Source: an uncultured Crocinitomix sp. (GTDB taxonomy: Bacteria; Bacteroidota; Bacteroidia; Flavobacteriales_D; Crocinitomicaceae). From it: a stretch of DNA of 64,000 nt. Below the pieces are notes generated by a model. The model did no database searches and was not told the DNA's origin. It worked only from the letters and a program-made list of their open reading frames with translations. The stretch spans positions 1-64,000 of the forward strand of contig CAKZON010000043.1 of NCBI GenBank assembly GCA_937136425.1, written 5' to 3'. The translations under genes were made by a program, and so were the position numbers. Shown here piece by piece: positions 37,495-45,432 of this stretch (position 1 is the stretch's first letter; each line of letters starts with the position of its first letter).

Positions 37495-38691
37495 TTAATG
37501 ATCTCTTTCAATTTCGTCCAATATATCATTCATTACATTAGACTTAACCTTTAACTCAAAATTAATCAATTTATTGTTATGTTTAATGAAGGTAACTTTG
37601 TTTGTGTCATGACCAAATCCAGCGCCTTTGTCTCTAAGGGAATTCAATACTAATAAATCGAGATTTTTGCGTTCAAACTTTCCGCGGCCATTTTCAATTT
37701 CATTGTTGGTTTCTAATGCAAATCCAACTAAATATTGGGCGTCTTTTTTATTCGATCCTGCCCAAGAAAGAATGTCAGGGTTTTTGACCAATTCAATGGC
37801 CATTTTATCCGTTTTCTTTTTGATTTTTTCAATAGCTGGGTCGGCTGGTCGATAATCTGCAACTGCGGCACTAAAAATGCCAATATCCATTTGTGCCCAA
37901 TTTTCTTGCACGGCGGAAAACATTTCTTGAGCAGTTTCTACAGCAATAACTGTTATACGTTGATCTTTTACTTTTTCATGAGTAGGACCAGTAACTAAAA
38001 TTACATTGGCTCCGCGTGCTGCACAGGCATCAGCTAATAACACACCTGTTTTACCACTTGAGCGATTTCCAATATAACGAACAGGATCAATTGGCTCATA
38101 AGTAGGACCACCAGTAATTATTATAGATTTACCTTTTAGGTTAGATTTTATTGCAAAATGTTCGGCAATTAATTCAGCAATAGTCTCAGGCTCTTCCATT
38201 CTTCCTTTGCCCTCTAATCCGCTTGCTAATTCACCAGAGGTCGGTTCGATAATACCAACTCCCTTTTCTTTTAAAATGCGTAGGTTCTCTGTAGTGCTGA
38301 AATGCGTAAACATATCTAGGTCCATTGCTGGTGCTACCCAAACGGTGCAACGCGCACTAAGATAGGTGGCTATTAAAAGGTTGTCACAATTTCCAGATAC
38401 TAGTTTGGATAAGCTATTTGCAGAACAAGGAGCAATAACAAATAAGTCCGCCCATAAGCCTAATTCAACATGGTTTTCCCATTCTCCCTCATCATTTTTT
38501 ACAAATTCTATTGCAACTGGATTTTTAGATAAAGTTGCTAATGTAAGCGGGGAGATAAAATCAGAAGAGGCCGAAGTCATAATTACTTTGACTTCAGCCT
38601 CTAATTTTATAAGTGCTCTAATAAGATAAGCCGTTTTATAGGCCGCAATACTTCCGGTAACTCCGATTAAGATTTTTTTTCCGGAAAGCAT
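37495..38691 (-). CDS. coaBC: Bifunctional CoaBC (PPC decarboxylase / PPC synthetase)
   Basis: 398 aa. The N-terminal CoaC half is a flavoprotein with GVTGSIAAYKTAYLIRAL, active His74 in NHVELGLWAD and the APCSANSLSKL/NCDNLL substrate loop. The C-terminal CoaB half starts near residue 180 with GGPTYEPIDPVRYIGNRSSGKTG and contains SAAVADYRP and a Lys-rich region. Together they convert 4'-phosphopantothenate plus cysteine to 4'-phosphopantetheine in coenzyme A synthesis. At the position of E. coli CoaC Cys158 the sequence reads LASGLEGKGRM, with Ser157 replacing Cys. Gaps to neighbours are 5 bp and 0 bp. Confidence 0.95.
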   Translation of the reverse strand: MLSGKKILIGVTGSIAAYKTAYLIRALIKLEAEVKVIMTSASSDFISPLTLATLSKNPVAIEFVKNDEGEWENHVELGLWADLFVIAPCSANSLSKLVSGNCDNLLIATYLSARCTVWVAPAMDLDMFTHFSTTENLRILKEKGVGIIEPTSGELASGLEGKGRMEEPETIAELIAEHFAIKSNLKGKSIIITGGPTYEPIDPVRYIGNRSSGKTGVLLADACAARGANVILVTGPTHEKVKDQRITVIAVETAQEMFSAVQENWAQMDIGIFSAAVADYRPADPAIEKIKKKTDKMAIELVKNPDILSWAGSNKKDAQYLVGFALETNNEIENGRGKFERKNLDLLVLNSLRDKGAGFGHDTNKVTFIKHNNKLINFELKVKSNVMNDILDEIERDH

Positions 38692-38696
38692 TGTAA

Positions 38697-39038
38697 TTAT
38701 TTTTCTTCTTCAACTGGCGCTGATGAATCTCTTACGTATACTTTTCCTTCAATATATTCCTGAATTGCAATAGCAACAGGTTTTGGTAAACTTTCGTAAA
38801 ATTTAGAGATTTCAATTTGCTCTCTATTTTCAAAAATCTCCTCTAAGTTATCAGTGTTTGATGCAAACTCAGCAAGTTTACTTGTCAATTCCTCGCGCAT
38901 TTCACTTCCAATCTGGTTAGATCTTTTTGAAATTGCAATTAATGATTCGTAGATATTTCCAGATTTATCTGAAATAGTTTCTAAGTCTCTCGTAATCGTT
39001 GTACGATCGGCATTAGTGTTCTTATAGTTTATGCTCAT
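38697..39038 (-). CDS. rpoZ: RNA polymerase omega subunit (Bacteroidota RpoZ)
   Basis: 113 aa. The omega core lies near the N-terminus: TTITRDLETISDKSGNIYESLIAISKRSNQI, with the RxxQI-type element. The acidic extension EEIFENREQIEISKFYESLPKP is typical of the phylum's longer omega. It stabilises beta-prime in RNA polymerase. Family members in Bacteroidota sit between bamD and coaBC exactly as here, with gaps of 6 and 5 bp. Confidence 0.9.
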   Translation of the reverse strand: MSINYKNTNADRTTITRDLETISDKSGNIYESLIAISKRSNQIGSEMREELTSKLAEFASNTDNLEEIFENREQIEISKFYESLPKPVAIAIQEYIEGKVYVRDSSAPVEEEK

Positions 39039-39044
39039 AACCTC

Positions 39045-39875
39045 CTATTTTCCTTCGTTATTTTCTCCCAAATCTGCAATAGCTTTGTCGGTTTGTTTTT
39101 TAATTGACTTTAACTCTCCGAGCTTACTCGATTCTGGAAATGCGGCTACAAAGTTACGATAACTTTTTAGAGTATTGTTTAACCTTTCTAATTTTTTAGT
39201 TTGAACACTGTTGATCGCTAGTTCAAAATTGCTTTTTACTAATAGGTAGTAAATGTCCTCTTTGTACTTTGATTCTGGGTATTTAACTAATGTTTGCTCT
39301 AATGCAACCACTGCTGATTTGTAGCTTTCTGTTTTGTAATAAAGCTGTGCATATTCAAATTGTTTTAATTCCAACTTGGCACGTAAACCATCCATAATTT
39401 GATTGCAAGTGTCAATTCTTGAACTATTTGGGTACTGATCAATAAAGATTTGTAGTTGATCTAATGCATTATAAGTTTCAGTTTGATCCAAGCTAAATTC
39501 AGGTGAATTTTGAACAGAACATAATGAACTTAAAAACAAAGCCTCTTCAGTATGTTTACTTGTTGGATACTGACGAATGAAACGCTTAAAATAATAACCA
39601 GATAAAAAATAGTCACCCAATTTATAGTTACCCATACAATACTTAAAGTATAAGTTAGCGCCTTCAGAGGTTAATTTGTAAAAAGGAATGATTTGCTCCA
39701 ATAGAGTTACCGAGCGCACATAATCACCTTTTTCGTAATATTCAAGTGCCGCAATTTTTTTCTCCTCAGGTGTGGCTTTAGAATTCTCTTTAATCATTTT
39801 ATGATAATCTGAACACGATCCCATAATGAGAACCGTCAGAATTAAAGTGAAAACGGATGTTAATTTTAAGTTCAT
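39045..39875 (-). CDS. bamD: Outer membrane assembly lipoprotein BamD
   Basis: 276 aa lipoprotein with a signal peptide and lipobox IMGSC (Cys21). TPR-like helical repeats span the mature protein, with EKKIAALEYYEKGDYVRSVTLLEQII, the GDYFLSGYYFKRFIRQYPTSKHTEEALFL segment and YPESKYKEDIYYLLV, all characteristic of BamD. It is an essential partner of BamA in outer-membrane protein insertion. First gene of the bamD-rpoZ-coaBC-DUF4835-recN cluster. Confidence 0.93.
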   Translation of the reverse strand: MNLKLTSVFTLILTVLIMGSCSDYHKMIKENSKATPEEKKIAALEYYEKGDYVRSVTLLEQIIPFYKLTSEGANLYFKYCMGNYKLGDYFLSGYYFKRFIRQYPTSKHTEEALFLSSLCSVQNSPEFSLDQTETYNALDQLQIFIDQYPNSSRIDTCNQIMDGLRAKLELKQFEYAQLYYKTESYKSAVVALEQTLVKYPESKYKEDIYYLLVKSNFELAINSVQTKKLERLNNTLKSYRNFVAAFPESSKLGELKSIKKQTDKAIADLGENNEGK

Positions 39876-39894
39876 CTAATAAATTTAATCTTCG

Positions 39895-39902
39895 CAAAGA
39901 TA
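39895..39902 (-). promoter_or_regulatory. -7 promoter element (TATCTTTG) of the bamD operon
   Basis: Minus-strand TATCTTTG matches TAnnTTTG, 19 bp before the bamD ATG. A TTTG lies about 16 bp farther upstream, slightly closer than the usual 17-23 bp for a -33 element. Confidence 0.55.
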
Positions 39903-39974
39903 AGCTTTGATTTGTTAACAAAAGTGAAAATTAGTCGGGTAAACGTAAAAATGTGAATAAAATTTTACGATAAA

Positions 39975-40006
39975 TTGGGTAAATCTGATTTTTCCCTATA
40001 ATTTCG
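39975..40006 (+). promoter_or_regulatory. Candidate promoter of the alpha-oxoamine synthase gene
   Basis: TTG (39975-39977), a 21-bp spacer and TAATTTCG (39999-40006) form a near-consensus -33/-7 pair with one mismatch in the -7 box. It is divergent from the bamD promoter, 70 bp away. Confidence 0.4.
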
Positions 40007-40048
40007 CGACATAATTTATCCTAATAATGTAGGGTAGAAAACAAAAAT

Positions 40049-41314
40049 ATGGCATTAGATATATTTGAAAAGATTAAAGCGAACCGTGGACCAATTGGTC
40101 AACACGCTAAAGGAGTGCATGGGTATTTTACTTTTCCGAAGTTGGAAGGTGAAATAGGAAATAAAATGATGTTCAGAGGCAAAGAGTGCCTTGTATGGAG
40201 CGTTAACAACTATTTAGGATTAGCAAATGACCCAGAAGTAAGAAAAGCAGATGCAGATGCTTCTGCAGATTGGGGACTAGCTTACCCAATGGGGTCTAGA
40301 ATGATGACAGGACAAACTTCTGAGCATGAAGCTTTGGAGAATGAAATTTCTGATTTCATGCAAAAAGAAGATACAATTCTATTAAACTTCGGTTACCAAG
40401 GAATGCTTTCTGCGATTGACTGTTTAGTAAATAGAAAAGATGTTATTGTTTACGATAGTGAGTCTCACGCTTGTATTATTGACGGTGTAAGATTACACGC
40501 AGGGAAAAGATTTGTTTTCCAACACAATGACATGGCTAGTTTCGAAAAACAAATGGAGCGTGCTACAAAATTAGTAGGCGAAACAGGTGGCGGAATTATG
40601 GTTATTACTGAAGGTGTATTCGGTATGGCTGGCGATCAAGGTGTATTGAGTGATATTATTGAATACAGAAAATCTGGAAAATTTGATTTTAGATTATTTG
40701 TTGATGATGCGCACGGGTTTGGTACGCTTGGTGAAACAGGTATGGGAACAGGTGAACACCAAGGATGTCAAGATGGAATTGATGTTTATTTTGGAACGTT
40801 TGCGAAATCAATGGCTTCTATTGGAGCATTTATTTCATCTACAGAAGATGTAGTTGAGTTCTTAAGATATAACATGCGTTCGCAAATGTTTGCAAAGTCT
40901 TTACCAATGCCTTTAGTTGTTGGTGCTAGAAAAAGATTAGAACTATTAAGAACACAGCCTAGACATAAAGAAAACCTTTGGAAAGTGGCAAGCACACTTC
41001 AAAAAGGATTGAGAGAGGCTGGTTTCAATATTGGTAGAACAAATTCTGCAGTTACTCCAGTTTTCTTAACAGGAACGTTAGCTGAAGCAACAAATATCAC
41101 TTTTGATATGCGTGAGAATTACAATATCTTCTGTTCAATTGTGGTTTACCCAGTTGTACCTAAGGATGTAATTATGTTGAGATTGATTCCAACAGCCGTG
41201 CATACATTAGAAGATGTTCAATACACTATTGATACGTTTAAGAAAGTACAAGAAGGTTTAAAAGCCGGAAAATACAAAGCAGAAGATTTAGCTAAAGTTG
41301 ATACTGATCAATAA
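40049..41314 (+). CDS. Alpha-oxoamine synthase (serine palmitoyltransferase / cysteate acyltransferase type)
   Basis: 421 aa PLP enzyme of the alpha-oxoamine synthase group. VWSVNNYLGLAN, MGSRMMTGQTSEHEALE, DDAHGFGTLGETG (Asp219-Asp220-Ala-His) and the PLP lysine in FGTFAKSMASIG (Lys253) are visible. In Bacteroidota, close homologues act as serine palmitoyltransferase (sphingolipids) or cysteate fatty acyltransferase (sulfonolipids such as capnine). The sequence alone does not separate these from glycine C-acetyltransferase (kbl), but the long N-terminal HGYFTFPKLEGEIGNKM region fits the lipid enzymes better. No neighbour resolves the substrate. Its own promoter and terminator make it a single-gene unit. 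Confidence 0.82.
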   Translation: MALDIFEKIKANRGPIGQHAKGVHGYFTFPKLEGEIGNKMMFRGKECLVWSVNNYLGLANDPEVRKADADASADWGLAYPMGSRMMTGQTSEHEALENEISDFMQKEDTILLNFGYQGMLSAIDCLVNRKDVIVYDSESHACIIDGVRLHAGKRFVFQHNDMASFEKQMERATKLVGETGGGIMVITEGVFGMAGDQGVLSDIIEYRKSGKFDFRLFVDDAHGFGTLGETGMGTGEHQGCQDGIDVYFGTFAKSMASIGAFISSTEDVVEFLRYNMRSQMFAKSLPMPLVVGARKRLELLRTQPRHKENLWKVASTLQKGLREAGFNIGRTNSAVTPVFLTGTLAEATNITFDMRENYNIFCSIVVYPVVPKDVIMLRLIPTAVHTLEDVQYTIDTFKKVQEGLKAGKYKAEDLAKVDTDQ

Positions 41315-41332
41315 GCAAAACTCGTTATAAAT

Positions 41333-41372
41333 AAAAAAATGCGTTCTGACAATTGTCGGAACGCATTTTTTA
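41333..41372. terminator. Bidirectional rho-independent terminator
   Basis: A near-perfect palindrome centred at about 41353 (ATGCGTTC arm, GAACGCAT arm, with the inner GACAATTGTC also self-complementary) is flanked by A-runs on the left and T-runs on the right. It sits between the convergent alpha-oxoamine synthase and thioredoxin genes, and can terminate both. Confidence 0.88.
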
Positions 41373-41411
41373 TTTCATCACATCTGATAATGTGAAAATC
41401 TTTATGTTAGC

Positions 41412-41876
41412 TTATTGTGCAAGTGCTTTTTTCCCTTCAGAAATTAACTTCTTCGCCTTTAAATAACCTAGCGTTTTATAAATTGGTTTTTCTGAATAGT
41501 TAAGGAAATACATAGTAGGGTAGGCCGTTAAATAAAGGTCATTCGAAAGTCTTGCCCCCTCAGGATGTTTTTCCATATCCATTTTTACATTAATAAAGTT
41601 GGCATTAAAAAATTTGCCTACTTCAGCGTCCTTAAATGTGGTTCTTGCCATCATTTTACACGGACCACACCATGATGCGTATGCGTCTAAGAAGATGAGT
41701 TTATTTTCTTTTTGCGCAAGAGATAACGCTTCTTGCCAACTTCCATGAAAGAAATCTATGCCCGCATCAGTCGTTTTCTCTGAAATGTTTATTGGGGCTT
41801 TTGCTAAAATTATGTCGTTTGCATTTGCTGTATATCCAATTCCTAAAAGCAGTGCTAAACTTAATGTTTTGATCAT
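41412..41876 (-). CDS. Periplasmic thioredoxin-family protein
   Basis: 154 aa with a signal peptide (first about 19 residues, cleavage near ANAND). A thioredoxin fold follows with active site WCGPC (LDAYASWCGPCKMMA) and the cis-Pro block AYPTMYFLN. The DWEEALSLAQKENKLIFLDAYAS-like opening is that of DUF255/thioredoxin_7-like reductases used for periplasmic disulfide reduction. The substrate is unknown. The gene is divergent from menE and ends at the shared terminator near 41353. Confidence 0.9.
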   Translation of the reverse strand: MIKTLSLALLLGIGYTANANDIILAKAPINISEKTTDAGIDFFHGSWQEALSLAQKENKLIFLDAYASWCGPCKMMARTTFKDAEVGKFFNANFINVKMDMEKHPEGARLSNDLYLTAYPTMYFLNYSEKPIYKTLGYLKAKKLISEGKKALAQ

Positions 41877-41961
41877 TTTAATAATTATTTGTAGAGACTT
41901 TAATAGCTCTTAATTTTACATTCGTTACAATATTAATTACTTTCAAGCAAAATTTGTTCCA

Positions 41962-42963
41962 ATGCACAAAAGTATTGTTTTATGCGACGGTATTTCATCT
42001 GATTACTTACAAGAAATCGATTTTTTTTTGAAAGAATGGGAGTCTGATTCCCCAACAATTATGGTGTCAACGTCAGGTTCTACAGGAGTGCCGAAACAAA
42101 TTTTATTGGACAAGTCTAGAGTGAGAGCATCTGCGCATGCTACAGGAGCCTTTTTTAAGTTTAAAAAGGGGCAAACCTTATTGTTAAGCTTGTCGCCAAC
42201 TTATATTGCGGGTAAATTAATGCTTGTTCGCGCCCTAGAACATGATATGCGCATTCTAGTTGCACCAGTATCTAAAAATCCATTACTTAGCTTAAAGAAT
42301 CAGCAAGTAGACTTTGCTGCTTTTGTTCCTTATCAAGTTGAAGCTATTTTAGCAAATGAAACGACTAAGGCAAAGTACGAAGAGATAACGCAAGTTATAA
42401 TTGGCGGAGCTCCAATTTCAGTCGCAATAGAAACGGAACTAAAAAGCTTGAAAAATCAATCTTACGCCACTTTTGGAATGACTGAAACGATTACACATAT
42501 TGCTTTAAGAAATGTAACGAATGGTGATGAATATTATAAATGCCTGCCAGGAATTACTGTTAAGCAAGATGAAAGAGATTGTTTAATTATCAATAAAAGT
42601 GCTGTTTCAAATCGTTTAATAACTAATGACATAATAACCCTTATTGATGAATATAAATTTCAGTGGCACGGACGTATTGATAATGTTGTAAACTCTGCAG
42701 GAATAAAGCTATTTCCAGAAGCGTTAGAAAAAAATATCGCAGAACTTTTTCCTGAAAACAGATTTTATTTTATTGGAAGGGAAAGTGTTGTTTTTGGGGA
42801 AGAGTTAGTGTTAGTTATTGAAGGGACCCAACCAATAAATTGGAACGATATTGAAAACGAAATGAGCAATAGATTAAAACCTTTTGAATATCCAAAGGCA
42901 ATTGTATTTGTTGCTGAGTTTAAAGAAACCGCAACAGGAAAAGTAATTCGAAAAATTAACTAG
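41962..42963 (+). CDS. menE: o-Succinylbenzoate-CoA ligase-like AMP-binding enzyme (MenE)
   Basis: 333 aa adenylate-forming enzyme. The P-loop-like AMP motif is STSGSTGVPKQI (residues about 35-46), later TFGMTETITHIALRN, then WHGRIDNVVNSAGIKLFPE, and the C-terminal catalytic Lys in TATGKVIRK. It is short, as MenE proteins of this phylum often are; E. coli MenE is around 450 aa. It activates o-succinylbenzoate in menaquinone synthesis, the main respiratory quinone here. No other men genes are adjacent, so the assignment rests on motifs. The end overlaps the convergent CPBP gene by eight bases. Confidence 0.8.
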   Translation: MHKSIVLCDGISSDYLQEIDFFLKEWESDSPTIMVSTSGSTGVPKQILLDKSRVRASAHATGAFFKFKKGQTLLLSLSPTYIAGKLMLVRALEHDMRILVAPVSKNPLLSLKNQQVDFAAFVPYQVEAILANETTKAKYEEITQVIIGGAPISVAIETELKSLKNQSYATFGMTETITHIALRNVTNGDEYYKCLPGITVKQDERDCLIINKSAVSNRLITNDIITLIDEYKFQWHGRIDNVVNSAGIKLFPEALEKNIAELFPENRFYFIGRESVVFGEELVLVIEGTQPINWNDIENEMSNRLKPFEYPKAIVFVAEFKETATGKVIRKIN

Positions 42964-43570
42964 GTTCTCTAATATACATGAATTGCACTAAGTCGTAACT
43001 AAAGTGAATAGCAATTGCATGCCATAGGGTAAACTCATCAGCAATCCAACCCAATAACAATCCAAGTCCTAATAGAAAGCTAACCATAACTATAAATGGG
43101 GCTGTGTTTTTCCGTGTTAGTTTTTCATTGTATAAATAATGGTGCGATCCTACAAAAATTACTGCGGTTAGTCCAATTCCTAAGATAGGTTGTATAGCCC
43201 CTCGGAATAAAATTTCTTCACCTACTCCAGCACAAATGGATAGAAAAAATGCTTGCCAAGTGTTGATTTTAAGATTAGACAGCATTTTTCCGTATTCTAC
43301 CAAAGTATTCTCAAAAAATCGTAAATCCCCAAACCACATAATGAAAAGTCCAAAGAAAATTCCGGCTGAAATAAAAAATAAAATGGAGAAAATACTTGAA
43401 TCTCCAAAATCAAATAACCCAATAAATGGAGTGTCTGTAAAATAAAGAATGGGTAATGCTAATAATGGTAGCAACAGCAATGTTGCCAACCCCATAAACC
43501 ATATTGAGGAAATTATATCGCGCAAGTAAAGTAGTTTTCTCCCTAAAGAAACGAAAAATAGGAGAATCAA
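42956..43570 (-). CDS. CPBP family intramembrane metalloprotease
   Basis: About 204 aa from a TTG at 43570. The CPBP/Abi motifs are present: EEILFRGAIQPIL (catalytic Glu pair), the FVGSHHYLYN segment (His) and IAIHFSYDLVQF (His) near the end, in a six-to-seven-helix membrane protein. The open frame continues to a TTG at 43654 but would overlap the divergent transpeptidase gene by 68 bp. TTG 43525 is another candidate, and no ATG fits. Members cleave prenylated or other membrane substrates, and some confer bacteriocin immunity. The substrate here is unknown. Confidence 0.75.
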   Translation of the reverse strand: MILLFFVSLGRKLLYLRDIISSIWFMGLATLLLLPLLALPILYFTDTPFIGLFDFGDSSIFSILFFISAGIFFGLFIMWFGDLRFFENTLVEYGKMLSNLKINTWQAFFLSICAGVGEEILFRGAIQPILGIGLTAVIFVGSHHYLYNEKLTRKNTAPFIVMVSFLLGLGLLLGWIADEFTLWHAIAIHFSYDLVQFMYIREPS

Positions 43571-43586
43571 CCTTAAATTAGTAGGA

Positions 43587-44336
43587 ATGAAAAGCGGAAT
43601 TCTTTTTATCACATTCTTGATTGGATTCTCGGCTGTTGCCCAGAATGGTTTCAAAACTGTGCAAAAACGATATTCAAATGTTCGTGCAGCATATGTTGAT
43701 AAGGAAAAATCGATTTTAGACCTACTTAAAAAGCATCAACTTTATCAGCACGAAATTCAAGTTTATATTCGAGTTTATAAAAGAGAAAAAGCTATTGAAT
43801 TGTGGGCAAAAAATAAAAGTGATAGCAAATTTTTATTGCTGAAAGAATTTGAGGTTTGTTTTTCTTCAGGAGATCTTGGTCCTAAACGTCGAAAACATGA
43901 TTTACAGGTTCCAGAAGGTTTTTATACCATTAGTTCTTTTAATCCAGTAAGTTCAAATTTTCTGTCGTTAGGTATTAATTATCCTAATATGTCTGATCGT
44001 GTATTAGGGGAAAAAGGAAATTTGGGAGGAAGTATTGCGATTCATGGAGGTTGTATAAGTGTAGGGTGTTTGCCAGTTACAGATGAGTTAATAAAGGAAA
44101 TCTATATTTATTGCGTAGAAGCAAAAAATAATGGACAGGTGAATATTCCAATCACGATTTTTCCGTGCAGGATGTCTCGCGCTAATTACAATGAAATAAA
44201 ATCAGATTCATTGAACAACAATTATTTGGACTTGTGGGAAGATCTGAAAAGTGAATATGATTATTTTAGTGAAGCGCACCAACGTTGTAAAGTACGATTT
44301 TTGAAAAATGGAAGACATTCATTTGTGTTTGATTAA
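43587..44336 (+). CDS. YafK-like L,D-transpeptidase family protein
   Basis: 249 aa with a signal peptide (first about 17 residues, cleavage near SAVAQN). The YkuD-like catalytic block is IHGGCISVGCLPVTDELIKEIY (residues about 150-171), with the nucleophile Cys in SVGCLP. The preceding PEGFYTISSFNPVSSNFLSLGINYPN is the usual YafK-type strand set. These enzymes act on peptidoglycan stem peptides or lipoprotein cross-links. The ATG lies very close to the divergent CPBP gene. Together with VanW next door it forms a small wall-modification group. Confidence 0.88.
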   Translation: MKSGILFITFLIGFSAVAQNGFKTVQKRYSNVRAAYVDKEKSILDLLKKHQLYQHEIQVYIRVYKREKAIELWAKNKSDSKFLLLKEFEVCFSSGDLGPKRRKHDLQVPEGFYTISSFNPVSSNFLSLGINYPNMSDRVLGEKGNLGGSIAIHGGCISVGCLPVTDELIKEIYIYCVEAKNNGQVNIPITIFPCRMSRANYNEIKSDSLNNNYLDLWEDLKSEYDYFSEAHQRCKVRFLKNGRHSFVFD

Positions 44337-44493
44337 GTGTGAGTTATAAATGTTAATCCCAATTGCTAATACTGTTTTAGAGACGAATAATTTTTGTGTC
44401 ATAGCAGAAAATAGATTCGGAAGAGAATAATCAGTTACTTTTTTTTATCGCAGCATTTAACTCTTACATTTAATTTGTTTTAAAGTTGTTCGC

Positions 44494-45306
44494 ATGGAAA
44501 TGAATCAAGTAGAAAAGCCTAAACAAAGGAGTAAGCTTAGAAAAAAACTAGGTAAAGAGTATTTCTGTTTAAAAGAAAGAATGAGGTGGGTTCGGGGGCA
44601 GGAAAAATTGGCGAAAACTCGAAAAGATAGTCAGTTGGATTACATTGCTATTTCGCACAAGTCTTTTTTGTTGCGTAAGTTGAAGGCTGTAGATATGTAT
44701 TTGCAACACAATAAAATTACAAACTTAAGGTTGGCGTTGAATAAGATTAACGGTGTAATTATTGAGCCGGGAGAAACATTCTCGTTATGGCAAATGGTAG
44801 GTCGCCCAACAAAAGCAAAAGGCTATTTAGAAGGAATGACCTTGAGTAATGGAGAGGTAACTAAAGGAACTGGGGGAGGGCTCTGTCAGTTAGGAAATTT
44901 GATTTATTGGATGACGATCCATACGCCTTTAACAATTACTAAAAGATGGCGACACAGTTATGACGTATTTCCTGATGTGAACAGAAAAATTCCATTTGGG
45001 AGTGGTGCAACATTGTCATATAATTATATTGATTTGCAAATAAAAAACAATACTGAGCAATCATTTCAAATCAATTTATGGTTAGACAAAACACATCTGA
45101 ATGGAGCAATTTGCACTAATGAAGTTTTGCAAACTTCTTATGAAGTTGAAGAAAGAAACCATATGTTTAAACAGCAGTGGTGGGGAGGATATACAAGGCA
45201 TAATGAAATTTGGCGAACAATTAATCATTTAGAGTCCGGAGAGATTTCGGAAGAATTAGTGACCGAAAATCACGCTATAATGATGTATAATCCACTGCTA
45301 GAGTAA
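44494..45306 (+). CDS. VanW family protein
   Basis: 270 aa, no signal peptide. VanW landmarks are present: NLRLALNKINGVIIEPGETFSLWQMVGRPTKAKGYLEG, GEVTKGTGGGLCQLGNLIYWM, and SGATLSYNYIDLQIKNNTEQSFQINLWL. VanW was first seen in glycopeptide-resistance clusters, but homologues are widespread and of unknown biochemical function; no vanHAX genes are present, so resistance is not implied. A TACATTTA element at about 44465 is one base off the -7 consensus. The gene stands 157 bp after the transpeptidase. Confidence 0.9.
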   Translation: MEMNQVEKPKQRSKLRKKLGKEYFCLKERMRWVRGQEKLAKTRKDSQLDYIAISHKSFLLRKLKAVDMYLQHNKITNLRLALNKINGVIIEPGETFSLWQMVGRPTKAKGYLEGMTLSNGEVTKGTGGGLCQLGNLIYWMTIHTPLTITKRWRHSYDVFPDVNRKIPFGSGATLSYNYIDLQIKNNTEQSFQINLWLDKTHLNGAICTNEVLQTSYEVEERNHMFKQQWWGGYTRHNEIWRTINHLESGEISEELVTENHAIMMYNPLLE

Positions 45307-45403
45307 AGCCTTAAAGTGTTGATTATTAGCAGATTTATTTTTGATAGCTATAAAAATGCTTTTTTTCGTACAAATTTCGATTTTATCATAAACAGGTCTT
45401 GTA

Positions 45404-45411
45404 TACATTTG
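45404..45411 (+). promoter_or_regulatory. -7 promoter element (TACATTTG) of the T9SS tandem-paralogue operon
   Basis: TACATTTG matches TAnnTTTG and lies 21 bp before the ATG at 45433. It supports that ATG over in-frame upstream TTG codons, which would precede the promoter. Confidence 0.5.
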
Positions 45412-45432
45412 AATTGTACAAAACCATTATAT

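Noticed and set aside
44494..45306. Glycopeptide-resistance interpretation of vanW
   Set aside because: No vanH, vanA/B or vanX homologue is nearby; VanW homologues are common outside resistance clusters.
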